Assembly (NCBI GenBank): GCA_028824715.1 | Contig: JAPPCV010000174.1 | Coordinates: 51,834-115,833 of the forward strand | Direction: 5' to 3' | Source of the DNA: Boseongicola sp. | GTDB taxonomy: Bacteria; Pseudomonadota; Alphaproteobacteria; Rhodobacterales; Rhodobacteraceae | DNA: 64,000 nt | Part shown: positions 32,715 through 41,764 of the stretch, piece by piece | How the letters are laid out: the number at the start of each line of letters is the position of its first letter | Numbering within the stretch: position 1 is the first letter of the stretch | Program-made: the position numbers and the translations under genes | The notes under the pieces: generated by a model | Seen by the model: only the letters and a program-made list of their open reading frames with translations | Told to the model about the DNA's origin: nothing | The model's database searches: none

Positions 32715-33602
32715 ATGTATTTTTGGCCAATGCAATTTGCGAACGTGAACCGGTCAGGCGAGCTCGCGGCAAAGCGTTATGCGGAGACATTGGTCGCGAA
32801 TTCGGGTTCCGCGTTTTTCTGGGCGATGCGACGCATGCTGCCTGCGAAGCGCGACGCGATGTATGCGATCTACGCGTTTTGCCGGGAGGTCGACGACATA
32901 GCGGATGAGCCCGGCGAGACGTTTCGCAAGCAGGAGGCGCTCAACGGCTACAGGCGCGACGTGGAGCGGCTTTACCGGGGCGAGGAGCCGGCTCGGGCGA
33001 CGGTAAGGGCACTTGTCAGGCCGGCATTCGACTACGAACTTGCGGAAACAGACTTCAATTGCGTGATTGACGGAATGATGACGGATGCGGCGCCGTCCGT
33101 ACGCATTCCCGATGAGGCGGCCTTGGCGACATATGTTGACCGGGTGGCCTGTTCGGTCGGACGGATGTCCTGTCGGGTATTCGGACTCGATCCCGAGACC
33201 GGCAGGCAACTGGCGGCTTCACTCGGTTCGGCGCTTCAGTTGACCAACATCCTGCGTGACGTTCGGGAGGACGCCCGGCGCAACCGGATCTACCTTCCCG
33301 CATCCGCTCTTCATGAGGCGGGTCTTGAATGCCCGCGCGCCGACACGCTTGCCGACCAGCCTGCAGTGGCCATTGTCTGTCAGGGCCTGTCGGCGAATGC
33401 CGGGGACCACTTCGCGGCTGCGGACAAGATCATGAGCGCCTGCCGACCCCAGGACATTCGGCCCGCCAGGATGATGCGCGCGGTGTACGGAAAGCTCCTG
33501 GAACGGATCGTCGGAGCGGGGTTCTCGCCGTTCCCGTCCGAGCGGATTTCCATCGGCTCGTTCCGAAAGGCCGGCCTGGCCTTGCGCCACGGCCTGTTCT
33601 AG
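32715..33602 (+). CDS. hpnD: Presqualene diphosphate synthase HpnD
   Basis: Joins two farnesyl diphosphates to presqualene diphosphate, the first step of bacterial squalene synthesis by the HpnCDE route. The 295-residue all-helical protein has the first Asp-rich motif CREVDDIADE (residues 57-65) and the second as NILRDVREDARRNRIYLP (about 176-193), with LVANSGSAFFWAMRRMLPAK near the start. ATG 32715 is taken; ATG 32730 is an alternative, and neither has a clear Shine-Dalgarno sequence. hpnE begins directly after its stop codon. I separate it from phytoene synthase by its closeness to HpnD and its hpnE/hpnC neighbours. Confidence 0.9.
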   Translation: MYFWPMQFANVNRSGELAAKRYAETLVANSGSAFFWAMRRMLPAKRDAMYAIYAFCREVDDIADEPGETFRKQEALNGYRRDVERLYRGEEPARATVRALVRPAFDYELAETDFNCVIDGMMTDAAPSVRIPDEAALATYVDRVACSVGRMSCRVFGLDPETGRQLAASLGSALQLTNILRDVREDARRNRIYLPASALHEAGLECPRADTLADQPAVAIVCQGLSANAGDHFAAADKIMSACRPQDIRPARMMRAVYGKLLERIVGAGFSPFPSERISIGSFRKAGLALRHGLF

Positions 33603-34898
33603 GTGCCTGGAATCGCCCATGTGGTTGGCGCAGGCGTTGCCGGCCTGAGCGCGGCGTGCGAGTTGTCTGCAAGCGGTGTTCGCGTGGCCGTCCACGAAGC
33701 GACCGGCCATGCCGGCGGACGCTGCCGCTCGTTCCACGACAAAAGCCTGGGGGCGTTGATCGACAACGGAAGCCATCTGATGCTCTCCGGCAACACCTCG
33801 ATCCAGCGGTTCCTGGCCCTGATTGGCGCACGGGACAGGCTGTCTGGCCCGGCCAGCGCCCGGTTTCCGTTCCTTGATCTCGCCACAGCTGAACGTTGGA
33901 CGGTTGACTTGGGCAATGGCCGTGTTCCCGGAAGACCGTTTTCCCGCAACGGACGGGTTCCGGGCGCGCGACTGGCAGACTATGCAAGATCGCTCCGCCT
34001 GTTGAATGCAAGTCCGGGATCGTCGGTCGACGAGGTCCTGTCACCATGCGGCCAGTTGCACGAGCGATTCTGGAGACCGATATCGATTGCGGTTCTCAAC
34101 ACCGAACCCGAGCGTGCCGCAGCCGTGCTCATGAAGCCGGTTCTGCGTGAAACCATTGGCCGGGGGGGCCGCGCCTGCCGTCCCCTGACGGCGAGGCAGG
34201 GCCTGGGCAGTGCCTTCGCGGACCCGGCGGTGGCCTTTCTGGCGGGAAGTGGTGCCGAACTGCGCCTTCGCACGCGGCTTCGTTCGATCACGCTGAACGA
34301 GGCAGGCCGTGTCACGGCCTTGTGTTTCAGGGACAGCGAAATCCAGGTCGGACCGGCTGACCGCGTGATCCTGGCCGTGCCTGCTCGCGTTGCCGGCGAA
34401 CTGGTTCCGGGCCTGCGCGTTCCGAACGAGCATCGCGGAATCGTCAACGTGCATTTCCGGATGCCAGAATGCGTCTCGTGGGCACCGGAGGATCCGCCTT
34501 TCCTCGGGCTTCTTGGCGGTACGGCGGAGTGGCTGTTCTGGCGGGACGGCATTGTCTCGGCGACGGTCAGCGCCTGCCAGGGCGACGTCGACGCGCGAAG
34601 CAAGGTGGGTGCGATCTGGGACGACGTCCGACGATCGCTTGACCCGGACGGCGACGCGGCCACAATGCCGCCGCACCGCGTCATCGTCGAGCGGATGGCA
34701 ACCATTGCCCAGACGCCGGAACAGGTCGGGCGACGGCCTCGGCCCGATGCCGGTCCGCCCGGTGTCTTCCTTGCCGGAGACTGGACGGACACCGGTCTGC
34801 CGGCAACGATCGAGGGTGCGGTGCGGTCCGGCAGGCAGGCGGCTGAACTGGCTGCCGGGAGCATGGGTCAGGCACTCATGGACGATCCCGGCGGATAG
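33603..34898 (+). CDS. hpnE: Hydroxysqualene dehydroxylase HpnE (FAD-dependent)
   Basis: A 431-residue flavoprotein of the amine-oxidase/phytoene-desaturase superfamily that reduces hydroxysqualene to squalene. The dinucleotide-binding motif VVGAGVAGLSAACEL lies at residues 7-21, followed by HEATGHAGGRC. The C-terminal FAD motif is GVFLAGDWTDTGLPATIEGAVRSG. The GTG start immediately follows the hpnD stop, so translation is likely coupled. With hpnD upstream and hpnC converging, the complete squalene set is present. Confidence 0.9.
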   Translation: MPGIAHVVGAGVAGLSAACELSASGVRVAVHEATGHAGGRCRSFHDKSLGALIDNGSHLMLSGNTSIQRFLALIGARDRLSGPASARFPFLDLATAERWTVDLGNGRVPGRPFSRNGRVPGARLADYARSLRLLNASPGSSVDEVLSPCGQLHERFWRPISIAVLNTEPERAAAVLMKPVLRETIGRGGRACRPLTARQGLGSAFADPAVAFLAGSGAELRLRTRLRSITLNEAGRVTALCFRDSEIQVGPADRVILAVPARVAGELVPGLRVPNEHRGIVNVHFRMPECVSWAPEDPPFLGLLGGTAEWLFWRDGIVSATVSACQGDVDARSKVGAIWDDVRRSLDPDGDAATMPPHRVIVERMATIAQTPEQVGRRPRPDAGPPGVFLAGDWTDTGLPATIEGAVRSGRQAAELAAGSMGQALMDDPGG

Positions 34899-34980
34899 AG
34901 CGCCGCGACCTGACCCGCCGCCCGGCGACGTGCCGATGCCACGTGTGCCAATCCAAGGATCGTGAACGGTGCCGCAGGGA

Positions 34981-35877
34981 TCATCGCGACAGGACGAGGA
35001 CCCCGGCCAGCCCTCGCATCGTGCAAATGGCGGCTTCCGGCCTTGTCAGCTTGACTCGTGCCGCCAGAGGATCCTTTCGAGAGAGTTGCCAAGCCAACCG
35101 GTCGGCCAATCGTACGATGACAGCGGCTTCGAGTTTCAGGCGGCGGTGGTTGATGTGCCCAGGAAGTCGGCGCGCATCCCTCATCAATGCCTCGATTTCG
35201 GTCAGGCACTTGTCGATGACGACGCGAAGCCGCTCGGATGTGCGGTCCTTGCCGAGATCCTCAACGTTGACGCCAGACTCCGCCATCCAGTCCTCGGGCA
35301 GATAGATGCGGTCCAGAGTTCTGTAGTCTTCGCCGAAGTCCTGCAGGTGATTGATGACCTGAAGCGCGTTGCACAACGCGTCCGAACTTCCGTAGCCCGC
35401 GCTTGACCCGCCATGAAGATCGATCAGGTACCGCCCGACGGGTGCGGCGGAGAGCATGCAGTAGTCGATCACTTCCTGCCACGACGCGTAGCGGTGCTTG
35501 GTCGCGTCTTGCAGGCAGTAGCGGATGAGATTGCGGCAATGGATGTCGCTGACGCCAGTCTCGGCAAGGCTTGCGGCCATTCGCGTGGCCTTTTCGTAGC
35601 CAGGGCGTCCTTCAGCGAGCCGAAGCTCGCGTTCAAACCCTTCCAGTCGCGCCGTCTTTTCCTCGGCCGTGAGATCCGGTGAATCCGCGATGTCGTCGAT
35701 GGTACGGGCAAATGCGTAGAATGTGGCAACATGGGGTCGCAGGCGGGCAGGAAGCAGTATCGAGCCGACAGGAAAGTTCTCGTAGTCGGCGTTCTTGCCC
35801 GATGGGGCTTCCACCCGCGAAATGTGTCCGCCGTCGCTCAAGATTGCATCCGCTCCAGAATTCGCATCGTAGGCCAT
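34981..35877 (-). CDS. hpnC: Squalene synthase-like HpnC (hydroxysqualene synthase)
   Basis: Converts presqualene diphosphate to hydroxysqualene. The 298-residue protein begins with an acidic ~25-residue extension, then ENFPVGSILLPARLRPHVA, a typical HpnC start. The two Asp-rich motifs are RTIDDIADSPD (about residues 58-68) and LQDFGEDYRTLDRIYLP (about 178-194). Unlike many genomes, where hpnC-hpnD-hpnE are co-oriented, this gene faces hpnDE and ends 82 bases from hpnE. No squalene-hopene cyclase is in the window, so whether the product feeds hopanoids cannot be judged here. Confidence 0.88.
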   Translation of the reverse strand: MAYDANSGADAILSDGGHISRVEAPSGKNADYENFPVGSILLPARLRPHVATFYAFARTIDDIADSPDLTAEEKTARLEGFERELRLAEGRPGYEKATRMAASLAETGVSDIHCRNLIRYCLQDATKHRYASWQEVIDYCMLSAAPVGRYLIDLHGGSSAGYGSSDALCNALQVINHLQDFGEDYRTLDRIYLPEDWMAESGVNVEDLGKDRTSERLRVVIDKCLTEIEALMRDARRLPGHINHRRLKLEAAVIVRLADRLAWQLSRKDPLAARVKLTRPEAAICTMRGLAGVLVLSR

Positions 35878-36265
35878 TCACCGATCCATGCACAAGATGC
35901 GCTCTGCGCACGCCGTCGCGGGAGCCCGGTTCACGCCCCGCCCGTCGATGCCCGACAAGATGCGCACCAGGGGATCGCGCGGCCCGAGTCCGGAAGGGCG
36001 CACCATGCAGGCCGAACTAACGTTCTTCCATCCCGGAGCCAGATGGAGGAAGAAGCGGGCATGATTGTCGAACGGGACTTCTGGCGCGCCATGCTGATTG
36101 CCACACGGCTGGCAACCGCAACCGGAATTCGCCCGGCGCTGGGGACAGACGTCCTGCACGTCCCGTTCTGCAGTCCGAGGCGGGACGGAGTCTCGTGACC
36201 GGACCGCTCTCCAGGAAAGGCGCGGGCCGGCATTTGTGGCGCCTCTCTGCCCTGGCAGGAACTTC
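35878..36265. other. Divergent intergenic region between hpnC and the AbrB-family gene
   Basis: I see no gene here. It must contain the promoters of both flanking genes, but I cannot point to convincing -35/-10 pairs. Confidence 0.4.
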
Positions 36266-37297
36266 ATGCCGGTAGTTCCCGTTCTCAATGCACTTGCCTC
36301 CGGCCTGTTCGGCGTGGCGGCGTTTCATCTTCTGGCGCTGCCACTGCCGTGGCTGCTTGGCCCGGTCACGAGTTGTCTCATTGCCGCGCTCCTGGGCGTG
36401 CCGCTCGGCGGCATCAAGCCGGTCAACGCCGCGATGCGGACCATTCTCGGCGTCGCGGTGGGCGCAACGCTCACGCCAGCCGTGCTGGCAACCTTTCCGT
36501 CCATGTGGCCGACGCTCATCCTGATGCCCGTGTTCATTCTTGCCATAGGTGTGGCCGGAGTGCCTTATTTCCGGCGCCTCTGTGGCTACGACTTCCCGAC
36601 CGCGTACTACGCGGCGATGCCGGGGGGCCTTCAGGACATGGTCGTTTTCGGCGAGGAGGCGGGCGGCAATGTCCGTGCCCTGTCGTTGATTCACGCCACC
36701 CGCGTCCTCGTGATCGTGGTGGCGTTGCCATTCCTCTTGAAAGGCATATGGGATGCGGATCTCGACCGCCCGCCGGGCGTTCCGCTGACGGCGATCTCGC
36801 CTTCGGAACTGGCCTTGATGGTGCTTGTTGCCGGGTTCGGCTGGTGGGCGGCGCGGAAGGTCGGCCTGTTCGGGGCCACGATTCTCGGGCCGATGATCCT
36901 GGCGGCTGCGGTGACGCTGGCAGGATTCCTCGAACAGCGCCCGCCCACAGAAGCCATCTGGGCGGCACAGTTCTTCATCGGGATGACCATCGGCAGCAAC
37001 TACAACGGCATAACGGTGAACGAGATCCGGAAGGACATTCTGGCCGGCCTGGGATTTTGCGGGGTCCTGATCATCCTGACCGTGGCCTTCGTGGAGGCGA
37101 TCTATTCCTTCGGGCTCGCGCCGGGCATGTCCGCGTTGCTGGCGTACTCGCCGGGCGGCCAGGCGGAACTCACGGTTCTGGCGCTTGTTGTCGGGGCGGA
37201 CATGTCATTCATTGTCGCGCATCACATATTGCGCCTTGTGATCGTCATCACGGGAGCACCGCTGGCCGCGCGTCTGCTTGATCGCGGTCGGGGTTGA
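36266..37297 (+). CDS. AbrB-family membrane protein (intact)
   Basis: A 343-residue protein with about ten hydrophobic segments arranged as two similar halves. In the first half, PLPWLLGPVTSCLIAALLG is followed by ILGVAVGATLTPAVLA and YYAAMPGGLQDMVVFGEEAG; in the second, VGLFGATILGPMILAAAV, MTIGSNYNG and LAYSPGGQAELTVLALVVG. The duplicated Gly-Pro pattern is that of the AbrB family (COG3180/TIGR03082). AbrB of E. coli was linked to regulation of aidB expression, and transport is also suspected; the activity is unsettled. ATG 36266 is supported by GGCAGGAA upstream. A broken paralogue lies at 90-1149. Confidence 0.82.
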   Translation: MPVVPVLNALASGLFGVAAFHLLALPLPWLLGPVTSCLIAALLGVPLGGIKPVNAAMRTILGVAVGATLTPAVLATFPSMWPTLILMPVFILAIGVAGVPYFRRLCGYDFPTAYYAAMPGGLQDMVVFGEEAGGNVRALSLIHATRVLVIVVALPFLLKGIWDADLDRPPGVPLTAISPSELALMVLVAGFGWWAARKVGLFGATILGPMILAAAVTLAGFLEQRPPTEAIWAAQFFIGMTIGSNYNGITVNEIRKDILAGLGFCGVLIILTVAFVEAIYSFGLAPGMSALLAYSPGGQAELTVLALVVGADMSFIVAHHILRLVIVITGAPLAARLLDRGRG

Positions 37298-37436
37298 TTC
37301 CGACCTGCCGGCCGATGACATCCCGTACTGAGCACGAATCGGGCGCCGCTGATCTGCCTTCAATGGATGCAGCCGGAAGTCCGTTCGATTCCACGCGTTC
37401 CGTGTCACGCAGGCGCTTGGCCAATTCCCGGACCTG

Positions 37437-38870
37437 TCAGCCTTTGACAGAACTCCCATCCAGATCGTGACCGTGCCAGGGTCCGTGATGCGCGCCTTCG
37501 CCGTCGATGCGTTCGAACCCGTGTGCTCCGAAATAGTCGCGCTGCGCCTGGAGCATGTTGGCGGTCGTACGCTCGCACGTCAGGGTGTCGAAATAGGCAA
37601 GCGCCGCAGCAAATGCCGGGGCGGGAAGGCGTGCAGCCTGCGCGGCAAGCGCGGTTTTCCGGAGGCCCTCGATGTTCTCGTTCATGAGAGTGCAGAAGCG
37701 GCCTGAAAGCGCCAGGTTGGTGCCTGGCGATTCCTGAAGGGCCGCCGCCATGTCGTTCAGCATTGCCGAGCGGATGATGCAGCCCTCGCGCCAGATTTCG
37801 GCGATTCCAGGCATTGGCAGCGACCATCCAAAATCCGCGCTGGCCTTGCAAAGAAGATCGAATCCCTGCGCGTAGCAGAGGATCTTCCCGGCGATCAGCG
37901 CCTGTTCCAGGTCTTGAATTGCCAGCCCGTCGTCCAGGCGGCGTGCGCCCTGCGGATAGAGACCGGCGCCCTGCAGGCGCAGGTCTCGCATCGCCGACAT
38001 GTTGCGGGCGCCGACCGCCGCCTCGATCACCGGAACCGGGGCGCCGAGCATCTGGCTTTCGATCACCGTCCAGCGACCCGTTCCCTTCTGCCCCGCACGG
38101 TCGAGTATGACATCAAGCGCGGGTTCACCGGTGCTGTCGTCGCGGGCAGCAGCCACCTTTCCCGAGATCTCCACAAGATAACTCTTGAGAATGCCGTCAT
38201 TCCAACGCGTGAACACTTCCGCGCACTCTGCCGCAGCCATGCCCATGCCATCGCGCATGACCCCGTAGGCTTCCGCGATCAGCTGCATGTCTGCGTATTC
38301 GATGCCGTTGTGCACAGTCTTGACGAAATGCCCTGCGCCATCCTCACCCAGCCACTTTGCGCAGGGCTGACCTTCATGGCTTGCCGCGATCGCGTCGAGG
38401 ATGTGCGCCACACGGTCCCAGCAATTCCGTGGGCCGCCGCCCATGATGGACGGTCCGAAGCGCGCGCCTTCCGCGCCTCCCGACATGCCGACGCCGAGAA
38501 AGGGGCGTCCGTCCTCGCGCGCGGCTTGCGCGCGCCGCCTCGTGTCGTGGAAGTTCGCGTTGCCCATGTCGATGATCATGTCATCGTCTTCGAGCAGGTG
38601 TCGCAGAGCGTCGATCTGGGCATCGACCACGCTGCCGGCAGGGACCATCAGGATGACGTTGCGAGGGCGCCTCAACGACTGGACGAGCGCCTCAACGGAC
38701 TTGCATGGCGCGATCCGCCGCGCGAGATCTCCCGCAGTGTCCATGAGCTCGGTGACGCGGGCATGGGTACGGTTGTACGCCGAAACCCGAAAGCCGTTGT
38801 CGGCAATGTTCAGTGTCAGCATCGCGCCCATTGTCCCAAGCCCGACGACTCCGATTTCCGATTCTGACAT
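37437..38870 (-). CDS. gnd: 6-phosphogluconate dehydrogenase (decarboxylating)
   Basis: Oxidises 6-phosphogluconate to ribulose 5-phosphate, releasing CO2 and reducing NADP, in the oxidative pentose-phosphate pathway. The 477 residues match the long (gnd, ~470) type. The N-terminal GVVGLGTMGAMLTLNIADNG binds the dinucleotide; GVGMSGGAEGARFGPSIMGG and the catalytic KTVHNGIEYADMQL follow. The C-terminus has QRDYFGAHGFERID, while the last substrate-binding stretch (HHGPWHGHD) differs from the usual sequence. It stands alone, divergent from an SDR about 100 bases away. Confidence 0.9.
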   Translation of the reverse strand: MSESEIGVVGLGTMGAMLTLNIADNGFRVSAYNRTHARVTELMDTAGDLARRIAPCKSVEALVQSLRRPRNVILMVPAGSVVDAQIDALRHLLEDDDMIIDMGNANFHDTRRRAQAAREDGRPFLGVGMSGGAEGARFGPSIMGGGPRNCWDRVAHILDAIAASHEGQPCAKWLGEDGAGHFVKTVHNGIEYADMQLIAEAYGVMRDGMGMAAAECAEVFTRWNDGILKSYLVEISGKVAAARDDSTGEPALDVILDRAGQKGTGRWTVIESQMLGAPVPVIEAAVGARNMSAMRDLRLQGAGLYPQGARRLDDGLAIQDLEQALIAGKILCYAQGFDLLCKASADFGWSLPMPGIAEIWREGCIIRSAMLNDMAAALQESPGTNLALSGRFCTLMNENIEGLRKTALAAQAARLPAPAFAAALAYFDTLTCERTTANMLQAQRDYFGAHGFERIDGEGAHHGPWHGHDLDGSSVKG

Positions 38871-38971
38871 GCGCGTTTCCTGTTCCTGTCCGGCAGTTTC
38901 GGCGCTAACACTACGGCGAAGGGCCGGAAACGCAACGGCAGTCAGGCCCGAGCTTGGCAGGAGGGTGAGTC

Positions 38972-39721
38972 ATGACGAAGACGCCGATCGCATTGGTGAC
39001 CGGGGGTGCGCAAGGCATCGGATATGCATGCGCTGAAGCACTGGCAAATGACGGGTTCAGGATCATTCTGGCGGACATCAATCCGAGCGTGAAGGACGCG
39101 GCGATGCGGCTTGGCCAGGATGCGGACGGGTTAGTCTGCGACATGGGTGACATGGCGCAGGTCTCGGACATGTTCGATCGAATCACGACCGAGCACGGTC
39201 CGGTCTCCGCCTTGGTGAACAATGCGGGGATTTCGGAGCCGGGCGAATTCCTCGACTACGACATCGCCACTTTCCAGAAGGTGATCGGCGTCAATCTCAC
39301 GGGCGCCTTCGCGGCGCTTCAGCGCGCGGCCCGCATGATGATCGACGCGGGCATCGAGGGCGCGATCGTCAACATGTCGTCGATCAATGCCCAGGTCGCG
39401 ATTCCGGCAATTCCCGCATACTGCGCCTCCAAGGGCGGCGTGATGCAGCTCACCAAGGCGGCCGCGCTTGCGCTTGCGCCGCACGGAATCCGTGTCAACG
39501 CGGTCGGCCCGGGTTCGATCGACACGGCCATGATGGCCGCCGTCAACGCGAGCCCGGACGCGATGAAGAAGATCATGTCACGAACGCCGCTCCAGCGCGT
39601 TGGCACGCCCAGCGAAATCGCCGACGTGGTCGCCTTCCTGGTCAGCGGCAAGGCGAGCTACATCACCGGCGAGACGATCTACGTCGATGGCGGCCGGCTC
39701 GGAATGAACTACACCTGCTGA
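38972..39721 (+). CDS. Short-chain dehydrogenase/reductase
   Basis: A 249-residue classical SDR. The cofactor loop is TGGAQGIGYACAEAL (residues 10-24), NNAGIS follows, the catalytic Ser is in NMSSINAQV, Tyr-Lys in PAYCASKGG, and the C-terminus has GETIYVDGG. GGAGGG lies in front of ATG 38972. Close relatives are annotated as glucose/ribitol or 3-oxoacyl reductases, and substrate assignment from sequence is not safe. It is a single gene, ended by a hairpin shared with the converging citryl-CoA-lyase cluster. Confidence 0.87.
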   Translation: MTKTPIALVTGGAQGIGYACAEALANDGFRIILADINPSVKDAAMRLGQDADGLVCDMGDMAQVSDMFDRITTEHGPVSALVNNAGISEPGEFLDYDIATFQKVIGVNLTGAFAALQRAARMMIDAGIEGAIVNMSSINAQVAIPAIPAYCASKGGVMQLTKAAALALAPHGIRVNAVGPGSIDTAMMAAVNASPDAMKKIMSRTPLQRVGTPSEIADVVAFLVSGKASYITGETIYVDGGRLGMNYTC

Positions 39722-39734
39722 GCGGTGCACGGGC

Positions 39735-39755
39735 GCCGGGCAGAATTCGCCCGGC
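39735..39755. terminator. Hairpin between convergent genes
   Basis: GCCGGGC (39735-39741) and GCCCGGC (39749-39755) form a perfect seven-base GC stem around AGAATTC. It lies 13 bases after the SDR stop and 9 bases before the stop of the converging gene, as expected for a bidirectional terminator. No T-run follows on either strand, so the call stays moderate. Confidence 0.45.
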
Positions 39756-39764
39756 TCCCTGTCG

Positions 39765-40571
39765 TCACTTCTTCGCGTCCGGACCGGTGTAGCTCCATCG
39801 GTAATCGGGTGGTGTCGGGCCCTTGTTGCGCCCGCCCTGCTGCATCTGTTCCCACGCATGCGCCAGGATGCCGACAGAGCGCGAGAGACAGAAGAGTCCG
39901 CGTGCCAGCGGCGGCGCAAAGCCGAGTTCGGCAAAGATGACGGCTGTCGCCCCGTCGATGTTCATCGGCACGGGCTTGCCTTTCCGTCGGTGCAACTCGT
40001 CTTCGACCGCGCGTCCGGCATGGGCGAACTGACCCGTCACGACGCCGCTTTCCGCGGCCTTGTACACGAGAGACAGGAGGCGTGGCGTCCGAGGGTCGGT
40101 CGGCTTGTGGAACCTGTGGCCGAAGCCCGGAACGAATGCGTTGCGGGAATTCTGCCAGTTGTCGATCCCCTTCGAGGCGGCTTGTGCCAGCTCGGTCCCG
40201 GAGCAGGCCGCCCTGGCAATGCCATCAAGGAAGTCGACCGCCTGCTCGCCTGCACCGCCATGCACGTCACCGAGCATGTTGACCGCGGAGGCCATGGCAT
40301 TGTTCAGGGGAAGTCCGCATGTCACGGCCATGCGTGCGGCTGCGATCGATGGCGCCTGCGGCCCGTGATCCACTGCGGCGACCAGTGCGGCTTCGAGAAG
40401 CCGGGCCTGGCCTTCCTCGGGCACCTCGCCTCTGGTCATCAGCCAGATCGTTTCCGGCAACGTCAGATTTCCGATCAGTTCCTCGATCGGATGGCCTCGC
40501 AAGTGGATCCGCCCCGGCTCCATGTCGACTATCGCTGTTGACCACCAGTCGGAGACGTCGCTGCCGCTCAT
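39765..40571 (-). CDS. Citryl-CoA lyase-like protein (short citrate synthase homologue)
   Basis: A 268-residue protein with the citrate-synthase catalytic triad but without the long N-terminal part: His104 in MLGDVHGGAGE, His152 in VPGFGHRFHK and Asp206 in PMNIDGATAV. Short homologues of this kind (citryl-CoA lyase, as in the C-terminal part of ATP-citrate lyase) cleave a citryl-CoA-type thioester to acetyl-CoA and an oxoacid. ATG 40571 overlaps the stop of the CoA transferase (ATGA), so the two are coupled. In this cluster it is the probable carbon-carbon cleavage step after CoA transfer. The true substrate may be a citrate analogue. Confidence 0.82.
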   Translation of the reverse strand: MSGSDVSDWWSTAIVDMEPGRIHLRGHPIEELIGNLTLPETIWLMTRGEVPEEGQARLLEAALVAAVDHGPQAPSIAAARMAVTCGLPLNNAMASAVNMLGDVHGGAGEQAVDFLDGIARAACSGTELAQAASKGIDNWQNSRNAFVPGFGHRFHKPTDPRTPRLLSLVYKAAESGVVTGQFAHAGRAVEDELHRRKGKPVPMNIDGATAVIFAELGFAPPLARGLFCLSRSVGILAHAWEQMQQGGRNKGPTPPDYRWSYTGPDAKK

Positions 40572-41761
40572 ATGACTCCAATCCTTTCGAGGCGCTCAAG
40601 CTCGGAGTCGGAGATTCCAATTCGGCCCCAGGTTTCGCGATTGTGCTGCCCAAGTTCCGGCGGCGGGCTGTCGACGGCGGCTGCCTCCCCATCAAGTCTC
40701 ACCCCTGTTCGCGCAACCTCGATGTCGCGTCCCACGCCAGGGACGTTCTCGAAGGCTGCCAGGAAACCGCGACCGGTGATCTGTTCCGAGCGGAGAACTT
40801 CCGGCACGCTCAGCACGGCGCCCGTCGGAACCCCGATCCGGTTCAATTCCTCGACCCAGTCCCTGGCGGGCCTGGTCACGAGAACGGCCTCGATCTCCGC
40901 GCGAAGCCTGTCCCGGTTCCTCTTGCGGACCTCGCGCGTGGCGTATTCGGTGCGGTCCCGCAGGCAAGCCAGGCCGAGATGGTCCGTCAGGAGCACCCAC
41001 TGGTCGTCGCTGTTCGCCGCGACATTGATCGGATCGGTGGCCGTGCTGAAGGATCCGGACGGCGCCGATGTCGGGTTTTCGTTGCCATGCGCTTCCGGGA
41101 TGACGTCCGCGATCAGGTGATTCGACACCACCCATCCCATTGTCGCCAGAACGGATTCCAGCATCGAGACATCGATAAACGCGCCGCGTGGCCGCTTGTT
41201 CAGCGCCGCCGTGATCGCGAAGGCCGCGGTCAGTCCGCCGACCGTGTCTGCCACCGGGTAGCCAACGCGCGTCGGGGTGCTTCCTGCGCTTCCCGTGATC
41301 GACATGACACCCGACGCGCCCTGAATGATCTGGTCATATGCGGGACGGTCGACCCAGGGCCCGTCCTGGCCGAATCCCGAGATCGCGCAATATGTCAGCT
41401 CGGAATTGATCTCTTTCAGGACATCATGACTCAGGCCAAGGCGCCGCATGACCCCCGGGCGGAAGTTCTCGACAAGGACGTCCGCCTTTGCCACGAGGCG
41501 CTTTAGAAGCGACTTCCCCTCGGCACTCTTGAGGTTCAGCGTCACGGATTTCTTGCCTGCGTTCTGGGCAAGGAACGAGGCGCCCATCCCTGCGGCATTG
41601 AGCCGGGCATCCGCGCCCAGCCGCCGCGCCAGGTCTCCGCTGCCGGGGCGCTCGATCTTGATCACCTCCGCGCCGAGATGGGCCAGTTGGTGACAGCAGA
41701 ACGGTCCTGCCAGAACGTTGGTCAGGTCCAGCACGAGAATGTCCGAGAGCGGTGCGGGCAT
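40568..41761 (-). CDS. CaiB/BaiF family CoA transferase
   Basis: Class III CoA transferase of 397 residues, moving CoA between carboxylic acids. The N-terminal motif DILVLDLTNVLAGPFCCHQL and EVIKIERPGSGDLAR are characteristic, as are DVLVENFRPGVMRRLGL and the central ISGFGQDGPW and GYPVADTVGGL. The family's catalytic Asp lies in this central region. It is embedded between DUF4387 (three-base gap) and the citryl-CoA-lyase-like gene (overlap). I infer that it activates the acid imported by TctABC, with an unidentified CoA donor. Confidence 0.9.
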   Translation of the reverse strand: MPAPLSDILVLDLTNVLAGPFCCHQLAHLGAEVIKIERPGSGDLARRLGADARLNAAGMGASFLAQNAGKKSVTLNLKSAEGKSLLKRLVAKADVLVENFRPGVMRRLGLSHDVLKEINSELTYCAISGFGQDGPWVDRPAYDQIIQGASGVMSITGSAGSTPTRVGYPVADTVGGLTAAFAITAALNKRPRGAFIDVSMLESVLATMGWVVSNHLIADVIPEAHGNENPTSAPSGSFSTATDPINVAANSDDQWVLLTDHLGLACLRDRTEYATREVRKRNRDRLRAEIEAVLVTRPARDWVEELNRIGVPTGAVLSVPEVLRSEQITGRGFLAAFENVPGVGRDIEVARTGVRLDGEAAAVDSPPPELGQHNRETWGRIGISDSELERLERIGVI

Positions 41762-41764
41762 CGT

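Noticed and set aside
32715..33602. Phytoene synthase (carotenoid) identity for the first squalene-cluster gene
   Set aside because: The adjacent hpnE and hpnC and the overall sequence character favour HpnD; no other carotenoid genes are near, though the desaturase at 48274 could act on carotenoids.
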